A DNA stretch of 64,000 nucleotides from Candidatus Bathyarchaeota archaeon (GTDB taxonomy: Archaea; Thermoproteota; Bathyarchaeia; TCS64), in assembly GCA_018396865.1 (NCBI GenBank), contig JAGTRB010000008.1, forward strand, positions 34,789-98,788. Reading direction: 5' to 3'. The notes under the pieces were generated by a model. That model saw only the letters and a list, made by a program, of their open reading frames with translations, made no database searches and had not been told where the DNA came from. Positions within the stretch are counted from its first letter, which is position 1, and each line of letters opens with the position of its first letter. Position numbers and translations under genes: made by a program. This document shows positions 48,258-57,398 of the stretch, piece by piece.

Positions 48258-49415
48258 ATGTTAAATTTGGATAACTCTAAGGCTGAATTGGGAGTTCCCG
48301 TGCTGCTGGGATTGATCGTTAATCCAATAGCTGGGATGGGGGGGAGAGTCGGCCTAAAGGGTACCGATGGAGTTGAGGTTCTGAGGGAGGCCTTAGCCCG
48401 GGGCGCGGAGCCTTGGGCCCCAAGGAGGGCCTCAGCCACCCTCTCAAAGCTTGAGGAGGCCCAAGGGATCAGGGATAGGGTTAGTTGGGCAACCTGGTCT
48501 GGCAGCATGGGTGAAGACCTCTTCAGACCCCTAAGCTTCGATTATAGAGTTCTTGGAGGGGCTAGGGGGAGTTGGACCACCCCTGAGGATACCAAGAGGG
48601 CTGCTGAGAAGATGGCGGAGGGTGGGGTGGAACTCCTAGTCTTCGCTGGGGGAGATGGAACCGCTGTGGACATAGTTGAGGCGGTGGATATGCGGGTTCC
48701 CATCCTCGGGATACCGGCAGGGGTGAAGATGTTCAGCGGAGTCTTCGCCTCAACCCCCGAGGCCGCTGCAAGGCTCATCACGAGATTCGTTGAGGGGGAG
48801 GCTGGAGTCGTGGAGGCCGAGGTCATGGATGTGGATGAGGAGGCTTACAGGGCTGGGAGGCTCTCCATCTCCCTGAAGGGGTACGCTAAAACCCCATATG
48901 AGCCGGGGCTCATCCTGAGCGGGAAGGAGGCCACAGCCCTAGACGAGGAGACTTCGAAGGAGGCTGTCGCATCCAGGGTTGTGGAGGAGATGAGGAGAGG
49001 TGTGACCTACATCCTGGGCCCGGGCTCGACGGTGGCCAAGGTGGCAGAGCTCCTGGGGCTGGAGAAGACCCTGCTAGGAGTGGATGTGGTGAGGGATGGA
49101 AAGATAATAGTCAAGGATGCTGGGGAGAGGGAGCTGCTAGGGGTTCTAGAGGGTTCAGGAGGGGGGGCCTACATCATCCTCTCACCCATAGGGGGGCAGG
49201 GCTCCCTCCTGGGAAGAGGAAACCAGCCAATAAGCCCCGGGGTCTTGAGGAGGGTGGGGCTGGATAGGATAGTGGTCATAGCGACCCCCCAGAAGATGGC
49301 CAGGCTGAGAAGCCTCACCGTAGACACAGGAGACCCTGAGCTAGATAGCCAACTCAGAGGATATAGGAGGGTTATAGTCGGATACCATGAGGAGAAGGTT
49401 GTCAAGGTCCTGTAG
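48258..49415 (+). CDS. ATP-NAD kinase-like protein (COG3199 type)
   Basis: 385 residues from the ATG at 48258, 5 bp after GGAGG; a GTG at 48255 is adjacent. The family NPIAGMGGRVGLKGTDG near the N-terminus and the catalytic FAGGDGTAVD at about residues 130-138 mark the archaeal ATP-NAD/polyphosphate kinase-like group related to NAD kinase and diacylglycerol kinase. GIPAGVKMFSGVFA and LGPGSTVAKVAE follow. It probably makes NADP or phosphorylates a related nucleotide. Convergent with the next gene. Confidence 0.83.
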   Translation: MLNLDNSKAELGVPVLLGLIVNPIAGMGGRVGLKGTDGVEVLREALARGAEPWAPRRASATLSKLEEAQGIRDRVSWATWSGSMGEDLFRPLSFDYRVLGGARGSWTTPEDTKRAAEKMAEGGVELLVFAGGDGTAVDIVEAVDMRVPILGIPAGVKMFSGVFASTPEAAARLITRFVEGEAGVVEAEVMDVDEEAYRAGRLSISLKGYAKTPYEPGLILSGKEATALDEETSKEAVASRVVEEMRRGVTYILGPGSTVAKVAELLGLEKTLLGVDVVRDGKIIVKDAGERELLGVLEGSGGGAYIILSPIGGQGSLLGRGNQPISPGVLRRVGLDRIVVIATPQKMARLRSLTVDTGDPELDSQLRGYRRVIVGYHEEKVVKVL

Positions 49416-49428
49416 GAGGCATATGGCC

Positions 49429-50124
49429 TCACCATCCACCGTAAAGCCTTGCCGCCAGGACCTCAGGGAGACCCATTCTACGCATCTTTGAGGCAACTGA
49501 ATCCACATCGTAGTCGACGCGTCGGTGATCAACCTTAACTGAAGACCCCTCTATCTCCAAAAGCATATAGCTAGCCCTTGGATCCCCATCCCTTGGCTGA
49601 CCGACGGAGCCAGGGTTCATCAAGAAACCATTTCCAGTTTCTATTACATATGGGATGTGGGTGTGACCGAGGATGATGAGGCCCACATCTAGAGCCTCCA
49701 AGTAATCCTCCGCGACAGCCTCAGCCTCCTCGGGGAATACGTACTCGTTAACAGGGTCTGAGGGGCTCCCGTGATAGACCTGAATCCTGACGCCATCGAT
49801 CTCTAGATTCAAACCCATCGGGAGGCTCCCGAGCCTCCTCACCTCATCGGCCTCGAGGAGGCGCCTATTGATCCTAACGGCCTCGGCGGCGTAGGGGTTG
49901 AACCCTGAGGTGTCTCCTGTCACGATGGCGTAGTCGTGATTCCCCATCACCGAGTGGAAGCCCAACTCATCAATCTTACGTAGGCACTCTGAGGGGTTCG
50001 GCCCATATCCGACGATGTCGCCGGCGCAGATGGCAAGGTCGAAGCCATCGGCGTCTCCGAGCACCTCTAGGAGAGCCTCAAGGTTACTATGTACATCCGA
50101 GATAACGAGAACCCTCATCACCAT
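49429..50124 (-). CDS. Calcineurin-like metallophosphoesterase (YfcE/MJ0936 type)
   Basis: 231 residues. All metal-binding blocks are present: DVHSNLEAL (D-x-H), AGDIVGYGPNP (GD), MGNHDYA (GNHD) and GHTHIPYV (GHTH). The MNPGSVGQPRDGDPRASY ending block is typical of the YfcE/MJ0936 phosphodiesterase group. Substrate is not evident. ATG at 50124 or 50118. Confidence 0.9.
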   Translation of the reverse strand: MVMRVLVISDVHSNLEALLEVLGDADGFDLAICAGDIVGYGPNPSECLRKIDELGFHSVMGNHDYAIVTGDTSGFNPYAAEAVRINRRLLEADEVRRLGSLPMGLNLEIDGVRIQVYHGSPSDPVNEYVFPEEAEAVAEDYLEALDVGLIILGHTHIPYVIETGNGFLMNPGSVGQPRDGDPRASYMLLEIEGSSVKVDHRRVDYDVDSVASKMRRMGLPEVLAARLYGGW

Positions 50125-50200
50125 CCCTTATCTTTATGGGTCATGGAGATTTCAGCATATTGGAGAAACGGTTTATTCGTTGAGGCGCCTATGATTGTCC

Positions 50201-50542
50201 ATGATGAGCCTCCGCTTCACCACCGATGAGGTTGTATATGACGGGCTGAAGCTTCAGGGAGCCCTAGCCGAGCTTGAGAACGCGGTGATAGCCCTCTTCT
50301 GGGAGGGGGAGAGGCCGAGACTTGGGACATTAACCCTCACCCTTCCAGGTGGAGTAACCTCGACCCTCCTGGGGGAGAGATCCCATGTAATTGGCCAACT
50401 TATAGGGGAGAGGCTGGCCACGTCTTATGGCAAGATGATCCTGGTCTCCACCAGGCTGGAGATATCCTCGGATAGCCGGGCGGCTAGAGTGCTTCTAGAG
50501 CTAGCGAAGAGGCTGACGAGGGGCGGAGCTAGAGATGAGTGA
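50201..50542 (+). CDS. Small conserved protein, possibly proteasome-assembly-chaperone-like
   Basis: 113 residues from the ATG at 50201 (TTG at 50195 also possible); GGTTTATTC at about 50170 is a TATA-like box about 27 bases upstream. The pattern of two strands, LGTLTLTLPGG, LGERSHVIGQLIGERLA and KMILVSTRLE resembles the PAC3/PAC4 proteasome assembly chaperone fold (short strands, S/T-rich loop, helix). This similarity is by eye only. It overlaps the ubiD start by 8 bp, suggesting co-transcription with the mevalonate genes. Confidence 0.5.
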   Translation: MMSLRFTTDEVVYDGLKLQGALAELENAVIALFWEGERPRLGTLTLTLPGGVTSTLLGERSHVIGQLIGERLATSYGKMILVSTRLEISSDSRAARVLLELAKRLTRGGARDE

Positions 50543-51899
50543 CCTCAGGGGGTTCCTGGAGAGGCTTGAGAGGGAGGGGGAGGTCCTCCACATCGAGGAG
50601 GAGGCCTCCCCAAGGTTTGAGATACCCCTATTACTGAGGGCTTTCGACGGGGACAAGGCCCTACTCTTCGAGAGGGTTGAGGGATACGGGAACAGGGTCG
50701 TTGGTGGCATCTGCGGGTCTAGGCGCAGGATCTTAGAGGCTTTAGGTCTCACCCCTTCCTCCTTCTATGAGCAGCTCATTCAGGCCATTAGGAAACCCAA
50801 GCCATGCGTGGTGGGAGACGGCCCAGTTATGGAGGTGATGGAACCCCCAAGCCTCAATAAGATCCCCATCCTCACCCACTTCGAGAGGGACCCTGGACCT
50901 TATATAACCGCAGGGGTCCTCTACGCCGGGATCCCCGACGGCTCAACGGGGAACGTCTCGTTCCACAGGCTCCTAGTCCTCGATGAGAGGAGGATGACCC
51001 TTAGGATAGTGCCCCGCCATCTCTACAGGATAGTCCAGATGGCTAGGGAGCGGGGCCTAACAAGCCTGGATGTTAGCATCTCCATCGGGCTCCACCCAGC
51101 CGTCATGGTCGCGGCGGCCTCCCCCGCCCCCTTCGGGGTCTGCGAGTTCGAGGTGGCCAACTCCCTATTAGGGGGAGGCTTGAGGCTTATTGAGTGCGAG
51201 CACGTGGATGCCCTAGCCCCCGCCGACGCGGAGCTGGTATTAGAGGGGCGCCTACATCTGGACGAGGAGGCCCTTGAGGGTCCATTCGTCGACCTCTCAG
51301 GAACCTATGATATAGAGAGGAGGCAGCCGGTGGTGGAGGTTGTTGGGGTGATGCACAGGGAGGACTACATCTACCAGGCCCTCCTCCCCTCGGGCTCGGA
51401 GCATAAGCTGCTGATGGGGATGCCACCAGAGGCCAGGATATGGGAGTATGCTAGGGGGGTGGTCCCAACCGTGAGGGAGGTCAACATGACCCGGGGAGGC
51501 TGCGGATGGCTCCACTGCGTCGTGAGCCTCGAGAAGTTCAGGGAGGGGGACCCGAAGAACGTCTTGATGGCGATATTCGCCGCCCACCCGAGCCTGAAGC
51601 TGGCCGTGGTCGTAGACTCAGATATAGATCCCTACGATATGGAGCAGGTTGAATGGGCCATAGCGACGAGGTTCAGGGGAGACGAGGACCTCCTGGTCAT
51701 CCCTCACGTGAGGGTCTCAAGCCTGGACCCCACATCAGACCAGGAGCTCGAATTGGGATGCAAGGTTGGAATAGATGCGACAAGGCCCCTAACCAAGCCC
51801 CAGGAGAAGTTCGAGAAGGCAAGGATCCCCATATCCGATAGGGCTAAGAGGCTCCTCCAGAGGTATGGGCAGGAAGGAGGTAGGAAAAGCTGTACTTAG
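50535..51899 (+). CDS. UbiD-family decarboxylase, probable anhydromevalonate phosphate decarboxylase
   Basis: 454 residues. It is a prenyl-FMN-dependent decarboxylase: LRGFLERLEREGEVLHIEEE at the start, NVSFHRLLVLDERRMTLRIV, LYRIVQMARERG and the E-V-N-M-T-R-GG segment (VREVNMTRGGCGWLH) are family marks. In archaea, a UbiD homologue next to the AcnX subunits converts trans-anhydromevalonate 5-phosphate to isopentenyl phosphate. The downstream AcnX large and small genes make that role likely here. UbiX, needed for the cofactor, is not in the window. Confidence 0.88.
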   Translation: MSDLRGFLERLEREGEVLHIEEEASPRFEIPLLLRAFDGDKALLFERVEGYGNRVVGGICGSRRRILEALGLTPSSFYEQLIQAIRKPKPCVVGDGPVMEVMEPPSLNKIPILTHFERDPGPYITAGVLYAGIPDGSTGNVSFHRLLVLDERRMTLRIVPRHLYRIVQMARERGLTSLDVSISIGLHPAVMVAAASPAPFGVCEFEVANSLLGGGLRLIECEHVDALAPADAELVLEGRLHLDEEALEGPFVDLSGTYDIERRQPVVEVVGVMHREDYIYQALLPSGSEHKLLMGMPPEARIWEYARGVVPTVREVNMTRGGCGWLHCVVSLEKFREGDPKNVLMAIFAAHPSLKLAVVVDSDIDPYDMEQVEWAIATRFRGDEDLLVIPHVRVSSLDPTSDQELELGCKVGIDATRPLTKPQEKFEKARIPISDRAKRLLQRYGQEGGRKSCT

Positions 51900-53083
51900 A
51901 CAGATTGGAGGAGGAGATGCTGAGGGGAGAGATGGGGCCAGCTGTGGCGAGGGCTATGGAGCTCCTGATCGCCCTTGGGGAGGTATTTGAGGCCGAGCGC
52001 CTAGTGCCCATAGAGGGGGCCCATATATCAGGGGTCTCATATAAGAATCTAGATGAGGCGGGGCTGGAGTTTCTTGAAGACTTGGCAGAGCTTGGGGCCC
52101 AGACCCGTGTGAGGGCCACTCTCAACCCCGCGGGTATGGACCTAGACATATGGAGGGAGATGGGCATCCCCCATGGATTCGCGGAGAGGCAGCTTAGGGT
52201 TGTCAAAGCCTTCGAGAGGATGGGGGTGGAGACCACATGCACCTGCACCCCCTACCTCATAGGGCACAATCCAAGGCAGGGGAGCCAGATAGCCTGGGCT
52301 GAGTCATCTGCGGTCGCCTTCTCCAACTCAGTCCTAGGGGCGAGGACTAACAGGGAGTCAGGCCCCTCAGCCCTAGCCAGCTCCATCACCGGAAGAACCC
52401 CCCTCTACGGATATAGGATCGAGGAGAACAGGAGGCCGGGAGCCGTAGTCGAGGTTGAGGCAGAACTCAAGAGCCATCTGGATTACAGCGCGTTGGGCTA
52501 CCATATCGGAGAGGCCCTTGGTTCCTCAGTCCCTTACATCAGGGGGGTTCCCAGGGCCGACGAGGACAGCCTGAAGAGCTTGGCTGCGTCCTCTGCCACA
52601 TCGGGTGGGATAGCGCTATTCCACATGGAGGGGGTTACACCTGAGGCTGATAGATTCGGAGAGGAGGACCTGAAGGGGTTGGAGAGGATAACTGTCGAGG
52701 ATGAGGACCTAGAGGAGGCTATCTCGAGCCTCTCCGGAGAGGTTGAGGACCCCGTCTTCTGCCTTGGCTGCCCCCACTGCAGCCTTGAGGAGATAAGGAT
52801 GGCGGCCAAGCTCCTAAAGGGGAGGAGGCTTAGATGGAGGCTTTGGATATTCACAAGCAGGGGCGTATACAGAGAGGCGGAGAGGAGGGGATACATCCAC
52901 ACGATCCTCGAGGCTGGGGGGAGGGTCTTCAGGGACACCTGTATGGTGGTCGCCCCACTGAGGGAGATGGGCTGGAGGGAGATCGCCACCGACAGCTGTA
53001 AGGCAGCCCACTACGCCTCGAACATGGGCCTAAAGGTTAGGCTTGAGTCCCTCGAGAAGATGGTGGAGGAAGCCTCAAGTTGA
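51890..53083 (+). CDS. Phosphomevalonate dehydratase large subunit (AcnX type)
   Basis: About 397 residues. I set the start at CTG 51890, because the frame encodes LYLDRLEEEMLRGEMGPAV, matching the usual MYLTxEEExML start, and GGAGG lies about 9 bases upstream. The next in-frame start, TTG 51905, would remove the first five residues. Family signatures are LVPIEGAHISGVSYKN, CTCTPYLIGH and FCLGCPHCSLEEI, containing cluster Cys. With the small subunit it dehydrates 5-phosphomevalonate in the archaeal mevalonate pathway. It overlaps ubiD by 10 bp. Confidence 0.9.
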   Translation: MYLDRLEEEMLRGEMGPAVARAMELLIALGEVFEAERLVPIEGAHISGVSYKNLDEAGLEFLEDLAELGAQTRVRATLNPAGMDLDIWREMGIPHGFAERQLRVVKAFERMGVETTCTCTPYLIGHNPRQGSQIAWAESSAVAFSNSVLGARTNRESGPSALASSITGRTPLYGYRIEENRRPGAVVEVEAELKSHLDYSALGYHIGEALGSSVPYIRGVPRADEDSLKSLAASSATSGGIALFHMEGVTPEADRFGEEDLKGLERITVEDEDLEEAISSLSGEVEDPVFCLGCPHCSLEEIRMAAKLLKGRRLRWRLWIFTSRGVYREAERRGYIHTILEAGGRVFRDTCMVVAPLREMGWREIATDSCKAAHYASNMGLKVRLESLEKMVEEASS

Positions 53084-53478
53084 GGATAAGGGGGAGGAGG
53101 ATCGTGGGGGGATACGCCGAGGGCGAGGCCCTAATCAGCCCTGAACCCATAAGCTTCTATGGAGGAGTTGACCCAGAGACAGGCGTCATAACAGAAAGGG
53201 GCCACAAGCTCGAGGGGGAATCGGTGAAGGGGAGGGTCTTCATCTTCCCGAGGGGGAAGGGGAGCACCGTTGGAAGCTACATAATCTACAGAATGAAGAA
53301 GCTGGGCACAGCCCCATCAGCCATCATAAACCATGAGACAGAGGCCATAATAGCGACTGGATGCGTCCTGGCCAAGATCCCTCTAATAGACAGGCTGGAG
53401 GCAGACCCCATCAAAACCCTGAAAACAGGAGACTACATAAGGGTATACGGAGACGAGGGACTAATAGAGGTAACTTAA
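53080..53478 (+). CDS. Phosphomevalonate dehydratase small subunit (AcnX swivel domain, DUF126)
   Basis: 132 residues. The swivel domain carries the phosphate-binding Ser segment FPRGKGSTVGSYIIY, then GTAPSAIINHETEAIIATGC and IPLIDRL, all family marks. The start is TTG at 53080, overlapping the stop of the large subunit (TTGA). Together the two subunits and the UbiD make the archaeal branch of the mevalonate pathway supplying isoprenoids for lipids and quinones. Confidence 0.93.
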   Translation: MRIRGRRIVGGYAEGEALISPEPISFYGGVDPETGVITERGHKLEGESVKGRVFIFPRGKGSTVGSYIIYRMKKLGTAPSAIINHETEAIIATGCVLAKIPLIDRLEADPIKTLKTGDYIRVYGDEGLIEVT

Positions 53479-53817
53479 GAAAAGAGTTGAAGAAAAGGAA
53501 TATGTATAAAATGGTTAGAAAAAGGAGAGAGATCCTTCTGCAACTTGAACATTATGTAGGTAAAGCTACGTCCAAAAATTAAGTATCTGAGATTTAATGG
53601 AGCAAAGTTCGAGTTTAATTTAGATATATTTACCGATTTCGTAGATAATCATTATCAACCTTGAGAACCCAAACCGGATGCTCTGAAACTCGATTTAGTG
53701 ATCTATGATAAGAATCTCTGCATATCGTAGGTTTGATTTTGAAATATTCTATTTCAAACGGCTTAGAGCCATCGCTCTGGAAAGGAATTTATCGCCGTTA
53801 GCCCAAAGTCCTCCGGT
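53479..53817. other. Intergenic region between AcnX small subunit and tmk
   Basis: About 340 bases, A/T-rich. A short basic frame (MVRKRREILLQLEHYVGK, about 53513-53580) is too short and unsupported to call. An AATTTATCG box at about 53785 lies about 30 bases before the tmk ATG and is its probable TATA element. Nothing else recognised. Confidence 0.4.
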
Positions 53818-54444
53818 ATGAATGGTAGGGGAACCTTCATCGCCTTCGAGGGGATCGATGGGAGCGGGAAGTCCACTCTTGTGAGGCTGACCTACGAGAT
53901 GCTGAGGAGGAGGGGGCTACAGGCCGTGAAGACTAAGGAACCAAGCTCGGGACCCATTGGAAGATTCATAAGAGCTCAGATAGGCCAGATGGAAAGGAGG
54001 CTCTCACCGGGGTCCCTCGCCCTCCTATTCGCAGCCGATCGTCTAGATCACGCTGAGCGGTTGATCAGGCCCTCCTTGGAGAGGGGAATGATCGTATTAT
54101 CGGATCGGTACCTCTACTCCTCCCTGGTATATCAGGGGGCCGAGGGGGTGAATATGGAGTGGATCAGGGAGCTGAACAGGTTTGCGCCGAAGCCGCACCT
54201 ATGCATCCTCCTCGACGTGAGCCCTGAGACTGGGATGAGGAGGATAGGTAGGAGGCCTAAGACGGTATTCGAAAATGAGAAGCTCCAGGAGAGGGTGAGG
54301 AGGCTATACTTGGAACTTGTTGAGGATGGGGAGATCATCAGGGTGGATGCTGAGCGCCCCGTAGAAGAGGTCCAGAGAGATGTTAACCATATGGTAGAGG
54401 AACTCCTCAGAGGAAGAGGGATCATAAATTCTAAAGCCCAATGA
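53818..54444 (+). CDS. tmk: Thymidylate kinase
   Basis: 208 residues, normal length. P-loop FEGIDGSGKST near the N-terminus, the DR-Y motif LSDRYLYSSLVYQG and the lid region with MRRIGRRPK are present. It phosphorylates dTMP to dTDP for DNA synthesis. A single gene with its own likely promoter. Confidence 0.95.
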   Translation: MNGRGTFIAFEGIDGSGKSTLVRLTYEMLRRRGLQAVKTKEPSSGPIGRFIRAQIGQMERRLSPGSLALLFAADRLDHAERLIRPSLERGMIVLSDRYLYSSLVYQGAEGVNMEWIRELNRFAPKPHLCILLDVSPETGMRRIGRRPKTVFENEKLQERVRRLYLELVEDGEIIRVDAERPVEEVQRDVNHMVEELLRGRGIINSKAQ

Positions 54445-54596
54445 TAAGGGGTTTTGCCAGGCTTACAATAAAAATAAAATTTTCTAAAAGTTTATGATGG
54501 CATTGTTTATTGATAAGTAGGATCTGGTTGTAATGTTTCTATAAGATTCTTGATAGGTTGATGCTTTCAATTTATGGCTTTGGACCTTGGTCAGGC

Positions 54597-54953
54597 TCAG
54601 CTCTTCCTAACTCGTCTAAGCCTCTCTATGGAGCCCAAGAGGAGGGATATCGCCTCCGCGATGTCTCTCACCCTCTCGGGGTTCGCCTCGGAGTATAGAA
54701 GGTCGTTCATGGCGGAGAGCTTATCTATAAGGGTTGTCTCTAGGGACTCCCATACTAGCTCCCTCTTCACAGCCGTCTCCCCCTCAGCCTCTGAGACTAT
54801 CACCACCCTCCTCTGGCACTTTGCGCACCAGATCTCTCCGGACTTGAGCTGGAAGAGGGGGGAGCCGCACTCGGGGCAGTTGTAGCTGAGCATCTTGGCC
54901 CCGGAACGTAGGAGCTCCGCCATACCCCTTGCATCTCCCCTTGAGCTGGACAT
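54597..54953 (-). CDS. UPF0148 zinc-ribbon protein (SSSCA1/p27 autoantigen family)
   Basis: 118 residues. The zinc ribbon reads CPECGSPLFQ and WCAKCQRRVVIV, preceded by MAELLRSGAKMLSYN, a close match to the archaeal UPF0148 pattern. The C-terminal helix SMNDLLYSEANPERVRDIAE is more variable. Cellular role is not known; widely found in archaea. Divergent from pantoate kinase. Confidence 0.85.
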   Translation of the reverse strand: MSSSRGDARGMAELLRSGAKMLSYNCPECGSPLFQLKSGEIWCAKCQRRVVIVSEAEGETAVKRELVWESLETTLIDKLSAMNDLLYSEANPERVRDIAEAISLLLGSIERLRRVRKS

Positions 54954-55140
54954 AGCCTCTTACCTAGTATTCTTATCCCTGTCTTTTAGGGTTTTTGAGG
55001 TCGAGCCTAGAATAGGCTTTAAAGAGGATTCAGAGATGCGATGGGTGGGGCTGATGATGATTCTACAATTTATCCCAACCTTTCGGGATATTTTATAGTT
55101 ACACCTATATTCCTGGCTAGTTCTGTTTCAGGGATTTGGG

Positions 55141-56052
55141 TTGAGGACTGTGAAGGCCTCTGCCTTTGCCCCTGGCCATCTGACGGGTTTCTTCCAGATC
55201 TGCGACGAGGATGAGGACCCCCTCCATAGGGGGGCTAGGGGTTCAGGGTGCTCCATAAACCTCGGGATCAGGACCAAAGTGGTGGGGGAGCCCGCTGAGC
55301 GGACTTCCTTCAAGGTTAGGATAAATGGTAGAGAGGCCCCAGACGCCGTGGTCTCCATGAGTGTTCTCAGGAGGATGATCCCACTTCTGGATGGGCCTTA
55401 CAGCATAGTAGTAGACCATGAAGCTCAGATCCCTATAGGAGCCGGATTCGGGGCGAGTGGTGGGGGAGCCCTGAGCCTGGCCTTGGCTTTCAACGAGGCC
55501 TTCGGGTTGGGCCTCTCCCCCTTGGAGGCGGCTAGGGTTGCACATCTGGCGGAGATCGAGTGCAGGACAGGACTGGGAACCGTCTTGGCCGAGTTCGTGG
55601 GTGGGTTCGGGGCGATAGTCAAGCCAGGGGGGCCAGGGGTTGGGGAGGTGGTGAAATTTCACCACGGAGGTCTCTCGGTGGTATGCCTCCACCTCGGCCC
55701 CATCCAGACGAGGGAGGTGTTAAATGACCCTTTCCTTCGGGCTAGGGTGAACGAGGTTGGGGGAGGTTTTGTTGATGAGATCGTCAGGGATCCAAGCCCA
55801 GCCCACTTCATGAGCCTCTCCAGGAGGTTCGCGGAGTATCTAGGTTTGATAACGCCGAGGCTGAGGAGGATTCTTGATCTGGCTGATGAGGCTGGCGTGA
55901 CCTGCACCATGTCCATGCTCGGGGAGACGGCGTTCGCCCTCGTAGAAGAGGAGGAGGCGGAGAGGCTGGTCGGGGTTCTAGAGCGGGAGGGGCATGGGGG
56001 AGAGCTCCTCATCGCGGAGATAGATGAAGAGGGGGCGAGAATCATCCCCTGA
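55141..56052 (+). CDS. Pantoate kinase (GHMP kinase family)
   Basis: 303 residues. APGHLTGFFQI at the N-terminus and RGSGCSINLGIRT are marks of archaeal pantoate kinase, and the GHMP ATP-binding motif is PIGAGFGASGGGALSLALA. It phosphorylates pantoate in the archaeal route to coenzyme A. Start TTG at 55141; ATATTTTATAG at about 55090 may be its TATA box. The partner phosphopantothenate synthetase is not in the window. Confidence 0.92.
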   Translation: MRTVKASAFAPGHLTGFFQICDEDEDPLHRGARGSGCSINLGIRTKVVGEPAERTSFKVRINGREAPDAVVSMSVLRRMIPLLDGPYSIVVDHEAQIPIGAGFGASGGGALSLALAFNEAFGLGLSPLEAARVAHLAEIECRTGLGTVLAEFVGGFGAIVKPGGPGVGEVVKFHHGGLSVVCLHLGPIQTREVLNDPFLRARVNEVGGGFVDEIVRDPSPAHFMSLSRRFAEYLGLITPRLRRILDLADEAGVTCTMSMLGETAFALVEEEEAERLVGVLEREGHGGELLIAEIDEEGARIIP

Positions 56053-56165
56053 ACCCTATTAGACGGCATCTAAGCCGAGAGGCTTGACGGAGCAGCGGCC
56101 AGAAGGCCCTTCAACGAGGCCATCGGGTCCATGTTTTATAGTTGCCCTGAGGACCTATAAGGGGT

Positions 56166-57398
56166 TTAGGCCCTCCTTAATACAAGGAAGTCCTCTACAA
56201 CAGCCTCTCCGAGGTTCTTGGGGGTTGTGAAGAAGACCCTTCCAAGGCTCTCCCTCGCCAGCGCCCTGGCCATCTGCCGGAGCTCATCATCCTCGTCGAG
56301 CATTAATATGTTGAGGATTATCCCCTCCCTCCTGTAATGGCGGGCCTCCCTCAGAACCCCTCTCAGGGCTGCCTCGAAGCCTATAAAGGCCCCGTCCTCG
56401 TAGTTGGGGGCTGAGTCAGTTATCAGGTAGGCCTGCCTTTCCCCGGCCTCAAAGCTTGACTCCAATCTGAAGGCCCTCAGGGCAGCCCTCATATCTGTGA
56501 ACTTCATCGGCACTGATATCCTCGGCAGCTGCCAGGGAGCAAGCCTCCTCACCTCCTCTGAGAAGGCTATTAGGGTGAGCCTGTCATCGGGAAACCTCAA
56601 TCTCATGAGCTCCGAGAGGGCTAGGGCTGTCTCTAAAGCCGCCTCAACCTTCTCATCTCTGTTCATTGAGCCGCTCTCGTCCACTATGATCCCGAGGTGG
56701 AGGTGGGCGTGGTTCTTTGACTCGTAGACCTTCAGGTCCTTGAGCCTCAGACTGGTGGGGGAGCCTCCCCTCTCCAGGGCTGAGATGAGGCTGGCCTCTA
56801 TGTTGATCCTCTCGTATGGATCGCCGTACTCGTAGCTTCTGATGGCCGAACAGGTCCAGGGGCCTTCTCTAACCTCATCAAGGGTGTGGGGGCCTATGCC
56901 CCTCCTCGATAGGCTCTCCAGGATCCTCTCTAGGGTTGCCCTTCCTAGGGCCCTCGCCCCCTTTGAGGTTAGCCTGAGGGCCTTAGGGCTGTTCTCTATG
57001 AACCCCCTCTTCTCAAGGTCTGAGAGGGCGGTATCGAGATCCTCTCTTGTGAGACCCCGGGGTTCCGACTCGAGCTCCTCTAACTCTTCAATAAGCCTTC
57101 TCCTATCCTCGTTCATCTCCAGCTCCTCTAGGACCCTCTCCGGGTCTGAGTCGGTCTCGAGGATCTCCTCCACAGCCCTCCTCAGGAGCTCCGCCTCCAG
57201 CTCCTCCAGCTCCCTCTCGGCCTCCTCCCTCCTCCTCTCAGCCTCCTCCACTCTCCTCTGGGCCTGCTCTCTTGCCCTCTCCATTATCTTGGAATCGTAG
57301 TCCAGGCCGTGGCCTATCTGCATCCTCATCACCTCCCTGAGGATCTGGTGGAGATCCGTCTCGAGGTCGCTGCATGGGTTTCGGCTCGGGAGCTCCAT
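56166..57398 (-). CDS. VWA-domain protein, partner of MoxR/BchI-type ATPase
   Basis: 410 residues. The N-terminal 130 residues are a charged coiled coil (RRVEEAERRREEAERELEEL and on), then a winged-helix-like piece (LDTALSDLEKRGFIENSPKA), then a VWA domain with the MIDAS motif DESGSMN at about residues 240-246, the Thr in KFTDMRAAL and Asp in LITDSAPN. It starts at the stop of the AAA+ gene (TGATG). Such pairs act in metal insertion (chelatase ChlI/ChlD) or in chaperone-like remodelling. Target unknown. Confidence 0.85.
   Translation of the reverse strand: MELPSRNPCSDLETDLHQILREVMRMQIGHGLDYDSKIMERAREQAQRRVEEAERRREEAERELEELEAELLRRAVEEILETDSDPERVLEELEMNEDRRRLIEELEELESEPRGLTREDLDTALSDLEKRGFIENSPKALRLTSKGARALGRATLERILESLSRRGIGPHTLDEVREGPWTCSAIRSYEYGDPYERINIEASLISALERGGSPTSLRLKDLKVYESKNHAHLHLGIIVDESGSMNRDEKVEAALETALALSELMRLRFPDDRLTLIAFSEEVRRLAPWQLPRISVPMKFTDMRAALRAFRLESSFEAGERQAYLITDSAPNYEDGAFIGFEAALRGVLREARHYRREGIILNILMLDEDDELRQMARALARESLGRVFFTTPKNLGEAVVEDFLVLRRA

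Noticed and set aside
48258..49415. Diacylglycerol kinase for the GGDGT protein
   Set aside because: Overall layout with the NPIAGMGGRVGLKGTDG start fits the archaeal ATP-NAD-kinase-like group better.
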